A DNA stretch of 15,588 bases from Actinomycetota bacterium (GTDB lineage: Bacteria; Actinomycetota; Thermoleophilia; UBA2241), in contig JAPLCL010000073.1 in assembly GCA_026392265.1 (NCBI GenBank), positions 1-15,588 on the forward strand, written 5' to 3'. Under the pieces are notes generated by a model. That model was not told the DNA's origin. It did not search any database and saw only the letters and a program-made list of their open reading frames with translations. Positions 14,917 to 15,588 of this stretch are shown piece after piece; position 1 is the first letter of the stretch, and every line of letters begins with the position of its first letter. The position numbers were made by a program, and so were the translations under genes.

Positions 14917-15290
14917 TCACACGTCCAGCAGCTCCAAGCCCGTCGCCGGGTCGACGCGCCGGCAAGCCTTGCTGCCGACCAGCTCGATCAGCACGGCCTC
15001 TCCGACGACCCACGTGGTGACGCCGGCGCGGATGCACCCGGCGATCACCCTGTCGTCACGGCCGAAGGCCGCATGCAGGTGCAGCACCGGCCGGCCCGAC
15101 TCGTCGGGGAACAGCGTGCCGGCGCCGACCATCTCGTGCGCGTCGTGGAGGGCGCGCTCGATGGGCACGACGGGGTCGGCGCGCCCGTCTTCGGGGCCGA
15201 CCACCAGGCGGCTGCCGCCCTCGGCGCCACCCAGAAGGATGACGGCGGCGCTCGCGATGCGCGGCCCAGACTCGCGGTGCTGTATCTCAT
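14917..15290 (-). pseudogene. PPC-domain (DUF296) protein gene with internal N-terminal deletion and frameshift
   Basis: PPC/DUF296 proteins are small trimeric proteins of unclear role in bacteria. The C-terminal two thirds are well preserved: ASAAVILLGGAEGGSRLVVGPEDGRADPVVPIERAL, then HEMVGAGTLFPDE, HLHAAFGRDDR and a closing RVDPATGLELLDV. The usual start of such proteins appears in another frame: an ATG at 15290 with AGGGAGG 6 nt upstream gives MRYSTASLGR, matching the family opening MRYSEA..GR. The segment that should follow (roughly FVLRLEDG through the helix before AAVILLGG, some 25 residues) is missing, and the two pieces are out of frame. The gene therefore looks broken by a small deletion. 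A GTG at 15324 could still start the preserved part in frame, but would give a foreign N-terminus. Confidence 0.72.
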
Positions 15291-15356
15291 GATGAGCCTC
15301 CCTAGTTGAGACATCATATCCCACACCTCGCCGACCCGGCCGTCCGTCAACCTTGC

Positions 15357-15362
15357 TACACT
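15357..15362 (+). promoter_or_regulatory. Putative -10 box for a leaderless recQ transcript
   Basis: TACACT fits TANNNT and ends 7 nt before the GTG at 15370, placing transcription start at or beside the start codon. Confidence 0.4.
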
Positions 15363-15369
15363 CGGAGCC

Positions 15370-15588
15370 GTGCCTTCCCCCCACGCCACCGATCTGACGG
15401 CCGCCGCGCCGCCCTCTGCTCGCGCCCTGCTGCGCGACGTCTTCGGTTTTCACGCGTACCGCTCGGACCAGGAGGAGATCATTGAGCACCTCATCGCCGG
15501 GGGCGACGCCTTCGTGCTCATGCCCACCGGCGGCGGCAAGTCCCTGTGCTACCAGTTGCCGGCCCTCGTGCGCCCCGGCGCCGGCATC
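15370..15588 (+). CDS. recQ: RecQ-family ATP-dependent DNA helicase, N-terminal 73 residues
   Basis: 3'-5' DNA helicase of recombination and repair, cut by the right window edge. The N-terminus shows the RecQ motif 0 as VFGFHAYRSDQEEII (24-38), in which the terminal Gln contacts adenine, and the Walker A motif MPTGGGKS (51-58) followed by LCYQLPAL, the standard RecQ sequence. The GTG at 15370 is chosen because the residues before motif 0 match the usual short N-terminal extension and no earlier in-frame start is supported. It is divergent from the broken PPC-domain gene, with 79 nt between starts. Confidence 0.9.
   Translation, partial: MPSPHATDLTAAAPPSARALLRDVFGFHAYRSDQEEIIEHLIAGGDAFVLMPTGGGKSLCYQLPALVRPGAGI

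Noticed and set aside
15045..15389. 114-codon minus-strand frame as a separate gene
   Set aside because: Only its MRYSTASLGR segment is meaningful, as the displaced start of the PPC-domain gene; the rest is out of frame with the conserved domain.

Overview
The window is GC-rich by eye, with overlapping genes, a mix of Shine-Dalgarno-led starts and apparent leaderless starts (TANNNT boxes 6-7 nt before the start codon), and oxygen-sensitive iron-sulfur enzymes. This suggests an anaerobic or facultatively anaerobic high-GC Gram-positive such as an actinobacterial lineage. That placement is inference; there is no rRNA to test it.

Left part (1-6456, all minus strand). Read in the direction of transcription: a ThrE-type threonine/serine exporter; korA and korB, the two subunits of a 2-oxoacid:ferredoxin oxidoreductase, overlapping by ATGA; a TetR-family regulator; then, after a 305-nt gap with a candidate operator/promoter, a putrescine-carbamoyltransferase-like enzyme followed after 1 nt by an amino-acid/polyamine permease that runs off the left edge. 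The last pair has the gene order of agmatine/putrescine catabolic (agu) operons.

Centre (6457-9106, plus strand). A two-gene operon encodes a small ferredoxin and a 621-residue protein with the carbon monoxide dehydrogenase (CooS) scaffold. The CooS homologue is not a normal CODH. The cysteine that binds the unique iron of the Ni-Fe-S C-cluster (Cys295 in the C. hydrogenoformans CODH-II numbering) is Glu288, and most of the histidine proton relay is gone. The remaining ligands (His252, Cys331, Cys441, Cys472, Cys513) then give the His/Glu/Cys4 pattern of the hybrid-cluster protein. Upstream is an 18-bp FNR/CRP-family palindrome, CCTTGAC-GCAG-GTCAAGG, placed exactly 32 bp from a -10-like box, the geometry of a class II FNR-activated promoter. 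The best reading is an anaerobically or nitrosatively controlled hybrid-cluster enzyme on a CODH scaffold with its own electron carrier. This is the most interesting system here.

Right part (9107-15588). An accessory, defence-like region holds a fused restriction-methyltransferase (type ISP/IIG-like) whose frame is broken by one extra C in a C5 run and whose composition is mosaic, facing a minus-strand operon of a DUF6941-like gene, hicA and hicB. Then come a secreted polysaccharide deacetylase (minus), a gene-free stretch with an orphan plus-strand promoter and an 18-bp perfect hairpin, a PPC/DUF296 gene that has lost an internal N-terminal segment, and the first 73 codons of recQ (plus) at the right edge. 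No tRNA, rRNA, CRISPR array or insertion sequence was seen.
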